Translations under genes and position numbers: made by a program
Assembly: GCF_900086715.1 (NCBI RefSeq)
Contig: NZ_FLKH01000012.1
Span: 1,302,001 to 1,366,000 of the forward strand
DNA length: 64,000 bases
Direction: 5' to 3'
From: Gracilibacillus timonensis
GTDB taxonomy: Bacteria > Bacillota > Bacilli > Bacillales > Amphibacillaceae
In this document: piece after piece, positions 1-8,185 of the stretch
Numbering within the stretch: the stretch's first letter is position 1
How the letters are laid out: every line of letters starts with the position of its first letter
Notes under the pieces: generated by a model
Database searches by the model: none
What the model was told of the DNA's origin: nothing
Seen by the model: the letters and a program-made list of their open reading frames with translations, nothing else

Positions 1-3
1 CAT
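1..3 (-). CDS. fliR: Start codon of the next flagellar gene, probably fliR (rest outside window)
   Basis: An ATG on the minus strand occupies the first three bases, three bases after the fliQ stop. In Bacillaceae fla/che operons fliR follows fliQ directly, so this is most likely the fliR start. Only one codon is visible and the identification rests on gene order alone. Confidence 0.45.
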
Positions 4-6
4 CGC

Positions 7-276
7 CTATCTCACAAACTGGTTCATATTTTGAAAAATTTCGGAAGCGAATTCCACCATGGTGGTCAGCATCCATGGTCCGAAAAATACAATCCCTAAT
101 AATACAGCAACAATTTTGGGTATGAAGGCCAAGGTCTGCTCCTGAATTTGAGTCGTTGCTTGAAAAATACTGACTAGTAAACCGACAACTAATGCAAGTA
201 ACAAGAGGGGGCCAGTCACCATCAATATTGTATAAATCCCTTTTTCTGCTAATGAAATAACGTTCTGCCCACTCAT
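7..276 (-). CDS. fliQ: Flagellar export gate protein FliQ
   Basis: FliQ is a small inner-membrane subunit of the flagellar type III export gate, which it forms with FliP and FliR at the centre of the basal body. The 89-residue product has the family length and two long hydrophobic helices, at about residues 17-37 and 52-72, joined by a short polar loop containing QATTQIQEQTL, which is typical of FliQ. A GGAATGG ribosome site precedes the ATG. It lies 25 bases after fliP and just before the fliR start, as in B. subtilis. The function is assigned by similarity and operon position. Confidence 0.95.
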   Translation of the reverse strand: MSGQNVISLAEKGIYTILMVTGPLLLLALVVGLLVSIFQATTQIQEQTLAFIPKIVAVLLGIVFFGPWMLTTMVEFASEIFQNMNQFVR

Positions 277-301
277 TTGTTACCATTCCTTTCCATCGCT
301 G

Positions 302-979
302 TCATAACGGCAAAAACCCATCTAGTAGGGAGCGGGTAATAAGATACCAGCCATCCACTAATACAAAAAGTAAAATCTTAAACGGTAATGAAATCATGAC
401 GGGCGGAAGCATCATCATCCCCATCGACATCAGAACACTCGCAACGGCCATGTCTATGACCAGAAAGGGGACAAAGATCATAAAACCCATCTGAAAGGCT
501 GTCTTTAACTCACTAATAGCAAAAGCTGGTACCAAAGTGGTCAGAGGCACTTCTTCCAACGTATCAGGTCGTTCCATTTCTGCATAATTCATAAATAAGG
601 CAAGATCCTTTTCCCGGGTGTGCTGTGCCATAAATTCCTTCATTGGCATACTGGCACTATCATAAGCCTCTTCCAGCGTGATTTCCTCATTAAAAAGAGG
701 CTGCAGTGCTTGCTCGTTTACTTCTTGAAAAGTCGGCGCCATGATAAAAAACGTCATAAACAGTGCTAAACCTATCAACACTTGATTTGGTGGCATTTGC
801 TGTGTGGCCAAGGAGGTTCGCACAAACGATAGTACAATAATAATTCTGGCAAAACTGGTCATTAAGATTAAAATACTGGGTGCAATTGACAAGACCGTTA
901 AGAGCAGTAACAGTCGTACAGAAGTTGAGATATTACCGGCATCCGTACCGGAAAAGACATCAATCAGATGGATGATCAT
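302..979 (-). CDS. fliP: Flagellar export gate protein FliP
   Basis: FliP forms the core of the flagellar type III secretion channel. The protein carries the hallmark blocks FVRTSLATQQMPPNQ (first third) and PAFAISELKTAFQMGF (second half), plus four or more membrane segments. I start at the ATG that gives a 225-residue protein beginning MIIHLIDVF, close to the 221 residues of B. subtilis FliP. It has a GGAAGGGAAG purine tract about 8-10 bases upstream. An in-frame ATG ten codons further up lies deeper inside fliZ and is less likely. The gene overlaps the end of fliZ by about 20 bases, suggesting translational coupling. Confidence 0.95.
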   Translation of the reverse strand: MIIHLIDVFSGTDAGNISTSVRLLLLLTVLSIAPSILILMTSFARIIIVLSFVRTSLATQQMPPNQVLIGLALFMTFFIMAPTFQEVNEQALQPLFNEEITLEEAYDSASMPMKEFMAQHTREKDLALFMNYAEMERPDTLEEVPLTTLVPAFAISELKTAFQMGFMIFVPFLVIDMAVASVLMSMGMMMLPPVMISLPFKILLFVLVDGWYLITRSLLDGFLPL

Positions 980-1643
980 GATCTTGTTTTCTTCCCTTCC
1001 AGCGCGCAAATGCCTGGCTTCTATCGTCTTTCATTTTTACTAACTCCTTATTAAATACGGCCGTGAAAGGTTTCGACTGCTCTTCTGATTTCCCGGCTTG
1101 TTTATTTGGTTTCACCAGTTTTGTTTTTATCGTATCCCACGAACCGAACTCTGCTGGTTTTTGCTCTAATTGTTCAATGGTTTCCTTGTCAGTAATCTCC
1201 ATTAATACCTCAATCGTGTCACTCACCCCGACTGCAAAATAACGCTGGCCAATTTTTATCGTTTGTACGGATTTGTTTGGTCCCAGTGAGATACCTCCAT
1301 AGTTTTCTAGCACTTGACCTTGTTGCATAAATCCTTTTCTCTTCTTAAGAAACTTAGAGATAAGGAAGATCAGTCCTAATACGACCGCTAAGGCTATGAC
1401 TAGGCGAAACAGGCTGCCAATGAAATTTGTGTTGTTATCTCCTATGAGATCCTCCTCTGGCTCATTTACAAGGGGCTCTTCTTCATCATTGTTGGATGGA
1501 TCTTGTTCTTGCTCTTGATCAGAGCCCTGATTATACGAGTCGCCGACCATAGCCTTTGTTTCGATCGTAAAACAAGACAAGAACACAGCAATGATAAGAA
1601 GGATACTTACATGTATGATTAGATGGTTGGTGATTCGCTTCAC
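960..1643 (-). CDS. fliZ: Flagellar biosynthesis protein FliZ/FliO
   Basis: This is the FliO-type protein (called FliZ in Bacillus), which helps assemble the FliP ring of the export gate. The 227-residue product starts with a hydrophobic signal-like segment (residues 8-30). An acidic, low-complexity extracellular stretch follows, with many Glu and Asp at about 40-70. Then come a transmembrane helix at about 75-97, a basic KFLKKRK stop-transfer sequence, and a cytoplasmic domain with the family-typical block containing QTIKIGQRYFAVGV. The start codon is GTG, four bases after cheY. Length and layout match B. subtilis FliZ (219 residues). Confidence 0.9.
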   Translation of the reverse strand: MKRITNHLIIHVSILLIIAVFLSCFTIETKAMVGDSYNQGSDQEQEQDPSNNDEEEPLVNEPEEDLIGDNNTNFIGSLFRLVIALAVVLGLIFLISKFLKKRKGFMQQGQVLENYGGISLGPNKSVQTIKIGQRYFAVGVSDTIEVLMEITDKETIEQLEQKPAEFGSWDTIKTKLVKPNKQAGKSEEQSKPFTAVFNKELVKMKDDRSQAFARWKGRKQDHDHPSD

Positions 1644-1647
1644 TTGA

Positions 1648-2010
1648 TTACCCCATTACTTTAGAAATAGCTTCAATCACTCGATCGGCCTGAAATGGCT
1701 TCACAATAAAATCTTTGGCACCAGCTTGAATGGCGTCAATGACCATCGCCTGCTGTCCCATGGCAGAACACATAATAACCTTTGCTTCTCCATTTAAACC
1801 TTTAATTTCTTTTAAGGCAGCAATACCATCCTTTTCTGGCATAGTAATATCCATGGTAACGAGTTCAGGTGTGAGTTCCTTATATTTCTCGATGGCCTCT
1901 TGCCCGTCTTGAGCCTCGCCGACAACCTCATAACCATTTTTCGTCAATATATCTTTGATCATCATCCGCATAAATGCTGCATCATCTACTACCAATACTG
2001 TTTTTCCCAT
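1648..2010 (-). CDS. cheY: Chemotaxis response regulator CheY
   Basis: CheY is the phosphorylated output regulator of chemotaxis. In Bacillus, CheY-P binds the switch proteins FliM and FliY to promote counter-clockwise rotation. The receiver domain is complete: acidic pocket VVDDAAF near the N-terminus, phospho-acceptor Asp in LVTMDITMPEKDG at about residue 54, the switch Ser in IMCSAMG, and the conserved Lys in DFIVKPF. I prefer the second ATG (MGKTVLVVDD, 120 residues, as in B. subtilis), because GAGG lies 9 bases before it but only 3 bases before the upstream ATG. It sits between fliY and fliZ, the standard Bacillus order. Confidence 0.95.
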   Translation of the reverse strand: MGKTVLVVDDAAFMRMMIKDILTKNGYEVVGEAQDGQEAIEKYKELTPELVTMDITMPEKDGIAALKEIKGLNGEAKVIMCSAMGQQAMVIDAIQAGAKDFIVKPFQADRVIEAISKVMG

Positions 2011-2032
2011 TTCCATCTACCTCACTTATTCT

Positions 2033-3223
2033 CTATTTTAGTTGTTTTAATCGATCTTCTTTATTTACTATTTCCGTAACACGTACACCAAAGTTCTCAT
2101 CAATAACAACTACCTCTCCTTTGGCGATTAATTTCTGATTAACTAGTATATCTACTGGTTCGCCGGCAAGTTTGTCCAGTTCAATAATAGAACCAGAGGT
2201 TAACTCTAAAATCTCTCGAACCGATCGCTTCGTTCTACCAAGTTCTACGGTAACCTTTAAGGGAATGTCCATCAGCAAATCAAGGTTCCGTTGTTCAGGA
2301 GACGGTGTGCTTTCCCCCTCAAAATTGGAAAAAGCGGCACTTTGTACCTGTGATGCTGGATCGTTCTGCTGGGCTCCCATTTGTCTTGGATGTTTTACCG
2401 CTGCCTTATCTTGCTGTGGCATTTCATTGGTTACAGTCACCTCGCTGCTTATTTCTTCTTCAACGGCTGGTGCGGGCTCTGGTTCGGTTGCCGATTCCTC
2501 CGCTGTTGGTGGCTCCGCTTCTTCCATCATTGGCTCTTGCGCAGGATTCAATAATTCATTGACTAATTCCTTGGCAAACGTTACGGGTAGTAATTGCATA
2601 ATAACCGAATCAATTAAGGTGCCAACTTTTAATTGAAAGGAGACTTTAATTAATAGATTATCGTCTGGATTTAACGATGGCGCCTCTTCATTTGCAACAT
2701 CCATAATCGAGGTAAATGGCGGTGTGATGTCTACTTTTTTATTGAATATCGTCGACATGCTCGTTGCCGATGTCCCCATCATTTGATTCATCGCCTCTTG
2801 AACGGCACTTAAATGAATATCGTTTAACTCAGTGGAAGCTGGCTTGCCTTCACCACCTAGCATCAAGTCTGCTATAACTGCAGCATCCTTCGATTCCAAC
2901 ACAAACAAGTTTGTCCCGGTAAAACCCTCGGTATATCTCACTTCAATACCAACATAAGGTACTGGAAACTCCTTTTCCAAATCATTCTTGTTTATGGTAT
3001 GAATGGTTGGTGTTGTAATCTCTACTTTTTGATTTAAGATCATTGACAAGGTTGTTGCGGAACTGCCAAACGATATATTCCCGATTTCACCCAAGGCATC
3101 GATTTCTAGCGATGAAAGGTATTGTTCAGTGGAAGGAGTGTTGTCATCGTTTTGATCTTCCTCATCTGTTCCATTTAATAACGCATCAATCTCATCTTGA
3201 GATAACATTCCATCGTCCTTCAT
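2033..3223 (-). CDS. fliY: Flagellar switch protein / CheY-P phosphatase FliY
   Basis: FliY is a C-ring component that also dephosphorylates CheY-P. The 396-residue protein has the expected layout. An N-terminal CheY-P-binding peptide (MLSQDEIDALL) resembles the one in FliM. Two CheC-type phosphatase repeats follow, with E-x2-N motifs (LGEIGNISFGSS at about 43-54 and VQEAMNQMMGTS at about 141-152). A variable acidic and Pro/Glu-rich linker covers about residues 235-300. The FliN-type C-terminal domain contains IPLKVTVELGRTKRSV. Its ATG lies one base past the fliM stop, and a GGGAGGGG ribosome site is embedded in the end of fliM. Confidence 0.95.
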   Translation of the reverse strand: MKDDGMLSQDEIDALLNGTDEEDQNDDNTPSTEQYLSSLEIDALGEIGNISFGSSATTLSMILNQKVEITTPTIHTINKNDLEKEFPVPYVGIEVRYTEGFTGTNLFVLESKDAAVIADLMLGGEGKPASTELNDIHLSAVQEAMNQMMGTSATSMSTIFNKKVDITPPFTSIMDVANEEAPSLNPDDNLLIKVSFQLKVGTLIDSVIMQLLPVTFAKELVNELLNPAQEPMMEEAEPPTAEESATEPEPAPAVEEEISSEVTVTNEMPQQDKAAVKHPRQMGAQQNDPASQVQSAAFSNFEGESTPSPEQRNLDLLMDIPLKVTVELGRTKRSVREILELTSGSIIELDKLAGEPVDILVNQKLIAKGEVVVIDENFGVRVTEIVNKEDRLKQLK

Positions 3224-3224
3224 A

Positions 3225-4214
3225 TTAATCCCCTCCCTTTATTTCATCTAACACTTGCACAGCCATTTTTTTCTTTTTCTTTCCGGGCTGTACCAAGAAT
3301 TTTGCTTGTTGATCCACAAACAAGGTGAGTTCTTGATCAATCGTTTGATTCAACACAACCGTATCCTGTCGATCTAAAAATAGAAAATCTTCTAAACTAA
3401 TCGTTGTTTCTCCGAGTAAGACCGTTAAGTCCACGTTTGACTGTTTAATATTGGCGGCTATGGAATCATACTCCTCTGGCTTTCTTTCTTTATCAGTATC
3501 CTTTTGCATCCAGTAGTGTGCCGATAATTTAGGGATAATTGGTTCTAAGACGACATGCGGTATACAAATATTGATCATGCCGCTGCTATCACCAATCGTG
3601 GTATCCAGTGAGACAACGATGACTGTCTCATTCGGTGAAACTAACTGTAAAAATTGTGGGTTCACTTCAAAATCTTCCAGGATAGGGTCGATTTCCACAA
3701 CGGACATCCAAGCCTCCTGGAGATTATCTAGTGCCTTTTCGAATAACTGAGACATGATCGTTGTTTCGATTTCGGTTAAGTTATCAATTTTATTGACACT
3801 ATTCCCTTGGCCGCCTAGTAAGCGATCCAACATGGCATAAGCAATATTTGGATTAAACTCAAATATAATGCGGCCATCTAGTGGTGCAACACTATATACG
3901 TTTAAGATCGTCTTGGTCGGAATCGAGCGTATAAATTCTTCATATGGTATTTGATCTACCGAAGCAACAGCTATATGAACATAAGTCCTCAGCTGTGCGG
4001 AAAAGTAGGTAGACAGTAAACGGGCAAAGTTATCATGCATTCTACTGATACTTCTAATTTGATCTTTAGAAAATCGTAACGCCCGTTTAAAGTCATATAC
4101 CTTTACCTTTTTTTCTTTTTCTTCTTCTTTTAATTGATTGGCATCCATTTCCCCAGATGATAAGGCGGAAAGTAGTGCGTCAATCTCATTTTGTGAAAGT
4201 ACCTCATCTGCCAT
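3225..4214 (-). CDS. fliM: Flagellar motor switch protein FliM
   Basis: FliM forms the middle of the C-ring, binds CheY-P at its N-terminus and sets rotation direction. The N-terminal peptide LSQNEIDALLSAL is the CheY-P docking motif. The middle domain contains DNFARLLSTYFSAQLRT, and the C-terminal SpoA/FliN-like domain occupies the last 80 residues. I use the ATG giving MADEVLSQ (329 residues): GGAGGTGA lies 5-8 bases upstream of it, while the ATG five codons earlier precedes that ribosome site. The gene follows fliL and precedes fliY. Confidence 0.95.
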   Translation of the reverse strand: MADEVLSQNEIDALLSALSSGEMDANQLKEEEKEKKVKVYDFKRALRFSKDQIRSISRMHDNFARLLSTYFSAQLRTYVHIAVASVDQIPYEEFIRSIPTKTILNVYSVAPLDGRIIFEFNPNIAYAMLDRLLGGQGNSVNKIDNLTEIETTIMSQLFEKALDNLQEAWMSVVEIDPILEDFEVNPQFLQLVSPNETVIVVSLDTTIGDSSGMINICIPHVVLEPIIPKLSAHYWMQKDTDKERKPEEYDSIAANIKQSNVDLTVLLGETTISLEDFLFLDRQDTVVLNQTIDQELTLFVDQQAKFLVQPGKKKKKMAVQVLDEIKGGD

Positions 4215-4242
4215 TCCGTTCACCTCCATTTCGGAGCTATCT

Positions 4243-4659
4243 CTATTGAATTACTTTATTAATTACCAAGACTTCAACAATGTTCCCTTCTTCCATATGG
4301 GTATTCATTGCTGTCTTCATCTCCGATTCCACCTCTGCCAGATTATGTTTAAAATCCTCCGCAGTCATGTTCACAGCCAGCTTGATAAATTCATTCTTGA
4401 TTTGAAACTCTCGTTTTTCAATCTCTTCTAAACCATCCCTAGTATCAGTAATGAATTGGAATTGTATTAATACAAAATTACCATCCGGTAAATCGGTACG
4501 AATCTCTTCGGTGGTATAGGAATTCTCCACCATATCATCGATGTTCATCGCTTTTCCTGTATCCGGTTCTTTGTTTAAAACGAAAAATATTGCCACTACT
4601 CCTGCAATGGTGATGACAAGCAGCATTGCAACTAATGTTTTGATTATTTTAGGACTCAT
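4243..4659 (-). CDS. fliL: Flagellar basal body-associated protein FliL
   Basis: FliL is a single-span membrane protein around the stator-rotor interface that affects motor function. The predicted 138-residue product has a transmembrane helix close to the N-terminus (about residues 7-28, rich in Val, Ile and Ala). An extracytoplasmic domain follows with the FliL-like feature of a conserved C-terminal strand ending near EVLVINKVIQ. The ATG giving MSPKIIKTL was chosen because AGGTGA lies about 8 bases upstream; a longer reading would run further back into swrD. It overlaps the end of swrD by 11 bases. Similarity to B. subtilis FliL (140 residues) is moderate. Confidence 0.85.
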   Translation of the reverse strand: MSPKIIKTLVAMLLVITIAGVVAIFFVLNKEPDTGKAMNIDDMVENSYTTEEIRTDLPDGNFVLIQFQFITDTRDGLEEIEKREFQIKNEFIKLAVNMTAEDFKHNLAEVESEMKTAMNTHMEEGNIVEVLVINKVIQ

Positions 4660-4873
4660 GCTTTGGTTCACCTGCCCTTTGTGGAAGATGATATAAGCCA
4701 ATCTCTTTATAGAAATCGGTCACCTGTTGTTTTACTTCCTGTTCTGACTCCTTCACAAAAACTTTCTTGTTGTTAACAAGTGTAATGGTCGTATCGGGTA
4801 ATGATTCGACCCTTTCTATGTACATAGCATTGATCGTCAAACGTTGATTGTTTAATTTGGTTAACGTAATCAT
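4649..4873 (-). CDS. swrD: Swarming motility protein SwrD (FlbD family)
   Basis: Short 74-residue protein of the FlbD/SwrD family. In B. subtilis SwrD (YlzI) raises flagellar motor power and is needed for swarming. The N-terminal block MITLTKLNNQRLTINAMYI is the family signature; the rest is a small beta-rich domain ending in a Lys/Glu-rich helix (ESEQEVKQQVTDFYKEIGL). It lies between flgE and fliL, the conserved position. No Shine-Dalgarno sequence is visible just before the ATG: the preceding bases are pyrimidine-rich. Purine-rich SD-like bases occur only inside the hairpin about 30-50 bases upstream. Confidence 0.85.
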   Translation of the reverse strand: MITLTKLNNQRLTINAMYIERVESLPDTTITLVNNKKVFVKESEQEVKQQVTDFYKEIGLYHLPQRAGEPKHES

Positions 4874-4880
4874 AGATTGG

Positions 4881-4911
4881 GAGGGTGAAGGTGCGATAGC
4901 CCTTCCCCCTC
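4881..4911 (-). other. Hairpin in the flgE-swrD spacer
   Basis: An 11-bp inverted repeat with one mismatch (arms GAGGGTGAAGG and CCTTCCCCCTC, 9-base loop) fills most of the 55-base spacer. In the mRNA, the purine-rich strand after the flgE stop pairs with the pyrimidine-rich strand just before the swrD ATG. No U-run follows it, so it does not look like a terminator. A role in RNA stability or in swrD translation is possible but inferred. Confidence 0.55.
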
Positions 4912-4928
4912 TTCCCCCTTTTTTTAAA

Positions 4929-5822
4929 CTATCGTTTTAGGTTGACAAGTTCTTGCAGGATTTCATCTGAGGTAGTGATGATTCTGGTATTTGCCTGAAA
5001 ACCACGCTGTGCCGTGATCATTTCGGTAAACTCTTCGGATAAATCAACATTCGACATTTCTAAAGCTCCGGAAACAAGGCTGGCCGTACCACCTGATTCC
5101 GGCTGAAAGAAGATACTGTCATTTTCTCCTGTTTCTATCTGACCATCATTCTGAGACTCTTGAAACATGTTTGCCCCGACTTTATCGAGACCACCCGCAT
5201 TGGCAAATTTACTTAGTGCAATCTGACCGGCAATCCTTGTTTCCCCATTCTCTAAGTAAGTCACTAATCCATTTCCTTGTATGCTGATACTGTCCGCTCC
5301 ATCTGGTATATTGATAATGCCCACATTTCCATGATCGATATCATCAATCGAGGATGGCTCCTCTCCTGTGGTAGTAAAACCCATTAAATATTGACCATTT
5401 GGATTAACAATATTTCCATCATTATCTAAGTAGAGATTTCCTGCTCTAGAATATTGCATTTCTGTATCACCAAGGTTGTCGACGGGCAGGTTACCCGCTA
5501 TGTTTCTAGCAAAGACGAACATACCATCTCCTTCTAATTGCAGGTCTAACGGTCGTTCGGTTGTTTGACGATTACCTCCCGTATGGATGTTATCCACTGT
5601 ACCTAATTGTACCCCTGTACCTACTTGCGACGGATTGACACCACCTCGAATATCAGTCGGTGCACTAGCGCCTGATATGGGTTGACTCATCATATCCTGA
5701 AAGGTGGCCCTGCCTTTCTTAAAACCAGTAGTATTGACATTGGCAATGTTATTTCCAACCACATCAAGCTTTGTTTGGAAACTTTTCATTCCTGAAATAC
5801 CTGCATACATTGAACGTAACAT
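4929..5822 (-). CDS. flgE: Flagellar hook protein FlgE
   Basis: Hook subunit that joins the rod to the filament. The 297-residue protein starts with the rod/hook family signature (MLRSMYAGISGMK, then VVGNNIANVNTTGFK). It ends with the matching C-terminal coiled-coil segment (EEFTEMITAQRGFQANTR, then ITTSDEILQELVNLKR), which is nearly identical to the end of B. subtilis FlgE (264 residues, formerly annotated flgG). The extra residues lie in the variable middle domain. It follows flgD and the small hook-operon protein, consistent with a hook subunit rather than the distal rod FlgG. Confidence 0.93.
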   Translation of the reverse strand: MLRSMYAGISGMKSFQTKLDVVGNNIANVNTTGFKKGRATFQDMMSQPISGASAPTDIRGGVNPSQVGTGVQLGTVDNIHTGGNRQTTERPLDLQLEGDGMFVFARNIAGNLPVDNLGDTEMQYSRAGNLYLDNDGNIVNPNGQYLMGFTTTGEEPSSIDDIDHGNVGIINIPDGADSISIQGNGLVTYLENGETRIAGQIALSKFANAGGLDKVGANMFQESQNDGQIETGENDSIFFQPESGGTASLVSGALEMSNVDLSEEFTEMITAQRGFQANTRIITTSDEILQELVNLKR

Positions 5823-5899
5823 AGATTCCCTCTCCTTTTTCTACTCCATTACACTGCCTCAGTCAATCAGCAGTGAAAGGCTTCCCGAATGGGTCCGGC

Positions 5900-6259
5900 C
5901 TAATCTAATAGAATAGTTCCGTTTATATTTGTGAAGATCTTACTACTCATTTCTTGTTTACTCATCGCCGTGATCACTGTCTTATTTTGTGCATTAACGA
6001 TTAAACCGGCATCATCGAGCAATACTAACGATTCTTTTACCCCTTTTTTCCTTGCCTCTTCTAGTTTGTCATCGATCTCCTGCCACTTCGTCTCATTGAT
6101 GTCAATGTTTCTTGCCTGTAGACGCTCGCTGGCATGTTTACTAAGTTGGAGCGTCTGTTCCGACTGTAGCATCTGCTTAAAGGACGCTGACGACGATTTA
6201 GCTTTTGGTGGAGTGCCTGGCAAAATAGGAGGATGATAGGCATGAATTTTATTCTCCAT
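5900..6259 (-). CDS. Small flagellar-operon protein (TIGR02530/flg_new family)
   Basis: The 119-residue soluble protein matches what I recall of the 'flagellar operon protein' family found between flgD and flgE in many Bacillaceae and Clostridia. It has an N-terminal low-complexity region, then the conserved LSKHASERLQARNI block, a helix rich in Lys and Glu, and a C-terminal beta segment with KTVITAMSKQEM. Its biochemical function is not established. I use the ATG giving MENKIHAY because GAGGAG lies 7 bases upstream. It overlaps the end of flgD by 11 bases, suggesting coupled translation. Confidence 0.8.
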   Translation of the reverse strand: MENKIHAYHPPILPGTPPKAKSSSASFKQMLQSEQTLQLSKHASERLQARNIDINETKWQEIDDKLEEARKKGVKESLVLLDDAGLIVNAQNKTVITAMSKQEMSSKIFTNINGTILLD

Positions 6260-6722
6260 CGTCGGGCTCCTCATGCTCTTCCGTTAGATCGGAAATCTTG
6301 AGAATTTCGTCGGTATATATCTTCGTCCCATTTTCTAATTCAATCACCGCATACCCTTGATTTTGCGAGATCGAACGCACGACACTATCTACTATTTCCT
6401 TAGGCTCTGCTACCTCGCCTGTCTCCTCATCAATTTGATAATAAGAGACTTCTTTGCCAATCAAATGACTGTATTGAATCACTGGGGAGACCATTTGGTT
6501 TTGAACCAGCATTTCCATAGAGTTGGACATATTCATCATTTGTTCCAATGAAGAAAAAGTGGCCATTTGTGATATAAATTCCTTATCATCCATTGGATTT
6601 AAGGGATCCTGATTTTGCAATTGTGTCATTAAAATTTGTAAAAATTCATCCTTGCCAAGTTGGCTGGAGGGCGAAGACTGCGCCTGATTCTTCAAATAAT
6701 AAGACGGATCGATTGCTGTCAT
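6249..6722 (-). CDS. flgD: Flagellar hook-assembly scaffold FlgD
   Basis: FlgD caps the growing hook. This 157-residue protein has the conserved N-terminal half of the family: LGKDEFLQILMTQLQNQDP at about residues 21-39, then NPMDDKEFISQMATFSSLEQM. A short beta-rich tail follows. It lacks the long Ig/tudor region of Gram-negative FlgD, like B. subtilis FlgD/YlxG (140 residues). The ATG at MTAIDPS is preceded by AGGTGA at good distance; a GTG three codons up overlaps that ribosome site. It follows fliK directly. Confidence 0.92.
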   Translation of the reverse strand: MTAIDPSYYLKNQAQSSPSSQLGKDEFLQILMTQLQNQDPLNPMDDKEFISQMATFSSLEQMMNMSNSMEMLVQNQMVSPVIQYSHLIGKEVSYYQIDEETGEVAEPKEIVDSVVRSISQNQGYAVIELENGTKIYTDEILKISDLTEEHEEPDDGE

Positions 6723-6731
6723 CCTATTCAC

Positions 6732-8144
6732 CTACACTTTCATTTCCATTAACAGTTCATGAAAATCTATTTCGTTATCATCAGAAGAAGCCGACTGCTC
6801 TTCATGATCTGAGCCTTGCTCACCTTGCTCCTCTTCATATGACTCCTGCTCTTGGGTGAGTTCATCACTAGATGGCGTCAGAAAAGTTTCTTGTTTTTCG
6901 ACAACGACTTGTTGCGGACTAAACAAATGGCGTAATTGCTGGATATTCGTTTCCAATAACTCTTTCGCTGCTTGTGAATGTACTAACATTTTCACCGTCA
7001 TCTCACCATTCATTTGTACTAATCGTACCGTGATCTCTCCTAAGTGCTCTGGCTTTAATTGTACGGTTAATTGTCCATTACCATTGGCTAACTGCATAAA
7101 ATTACTTTTTTGCATCACTCGCTGAAATTGCTGAATTAATTGTTGCTGCACGGTTCGTTCTTCCGATTGGGTTTGCTGCAAGTGGATCACGTATTGTTGT
7201 ACCTTTGATGATGATTGACCAACTTGAGACTCCATGATTCGCGGTTGTTGGTCCACCCAATTTGTATGCTCTAAGGCCTTCTTCACCCATTTACTGATAT
7301 CCTGTGCCGTGATCTCTTTGGCATAGGAACGCTGGAGTGAGGAATCCTGTCGGTTTTGATAGTTGGTTATTAGCCTTTCCCAGATCTGTTTTTCTTGTTC
7401 TGTTAACTTAGAACCGATAAACAGTTGCATCCCTTGTTGGTTCGCAGGCTGAAGTTGTGACCACTGTTTCAATAATTGCAACATTTGTCTAGACGATTCA
7501 AAGGAAACTGGCTGATCTCTCCATTGATGGAGAAATTGTATGATCTTGGATCCGATCACCTCTAGATCCGCTTGGTTCTTTTCTGATACAAGTGTCATGG
7601 TTGGAAAAACAAGATCCTCTGACTCGATAGCTGGCGTTTTCGTCGGTGCCAGATTGGTTGTCTCAAATGACTCGGCCCATCTTTGTAGCTGATCGGTAAG
7701 TTGAACTGCCGATCCCTCTATTCCTTCATTAGCACGGAACCATTCTTCCATCTTTGACAGTAATTTATCTTGAGATATCAAAGCTTGAATCGCAGAGCGG
7801 AAATCTTCTACATCCGGTAAGTTGATACTCTCCCGACTTGTTTGTCCTGGATAGAGGCTCTCCAGCAAAGATGACCATTTTTCCTCATGGATGTGAGGAT
7901 CATCGTCTCCTTCCTCTTGAGAATTCATTTCTTTCAACAAGGAAAGCAGTAAATCCTTTACGGTAGAAATGGGGGCTGCAGGTGAGTCTTCTAATGGCTT
8001 TTCATTGGTCGGAAGGAATATCTGTTGACCACCAAGCACTTCACGAAAGCTCATCACTTTGTCCGGTACGGCAGACGGCAGCGTTAAGAATTCCCTCATA
8101 CCTAGTTGTAAACCTCCATTGAATACTTCCATCGGATTCATCAT
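6732..8144 (-). CDS. fliK: Flagellar hook-length control protein FliK
   Basis: FliK measures hook length and triggers the switch of the export apparatus to filament substrates. Most of the protein (about 470 residues) is poorly conserved and Gln/Glu-rich. The C-terminal Flg_hook domain is recognisable at about residues 355-435 by LTVQLKPEHLGEITVRL and LVHSQAAKELLETNI, followed by an acidic Glu/Gln-rich tail. Two adjacent ATG codons follow an AAAGGAGGTGA ribosome site; the second (3 bases further in) has slightly better spacing. It sits between ylxF and flgD as in other Bacillaceae. Confidence 0.88.
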   Translation of the reverse strand: MMNPMEVFNGGLQLGMREFLTLPSAVPDKVMSFREVLGGQQIFLPTNEKPLEDSPAAPISTVKDLLLSLLKEMNSQEEGDDDPHIHEEKWSSLLESLYPGQTSRESINLPDVEDFRSAIQALISQDKLLSKMEEWFRANEGIEGSAVQLTDQLQRWAESFETTNLAPTKTPAIESEDLVFPTMTLVSEKNQADLEVIGSKIIQFLHQWRDQPVSFESSRQMLQLLKQWSQLQPANQQGMQLFIGSKLTEQEKQIWERLITNYQNRQDSSLQRSYAKEITAQDISKWVKKALEHTNWVDQQPRIMESQVGQSSSKVQQYVIHLQQTQSEERTVQQQLIQQFQRVMQKSNFMQLANGNGQLTVQLKPEHLGEITVRLVQMNGEMTVKMLVHSQAAKELLETNIQQLRHLFSPQQVVVEKQETFLTPSSDELTQEQESYEEEQGEQGSDHEEQSASSDDNEIDFHELLMEMKV

Positions 8145-8185
8145 GTCACCTCCTTTCAAGCAGATTTTTAACACGATAGGCAGCT

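Noticed and set aside
2172-2636. Plus-strand 154-codon frame opposite fliY
   Set aside because: It mirrors the low-complexity acidic linker of FliY on the other strand, and no ribosome site or family was seen.
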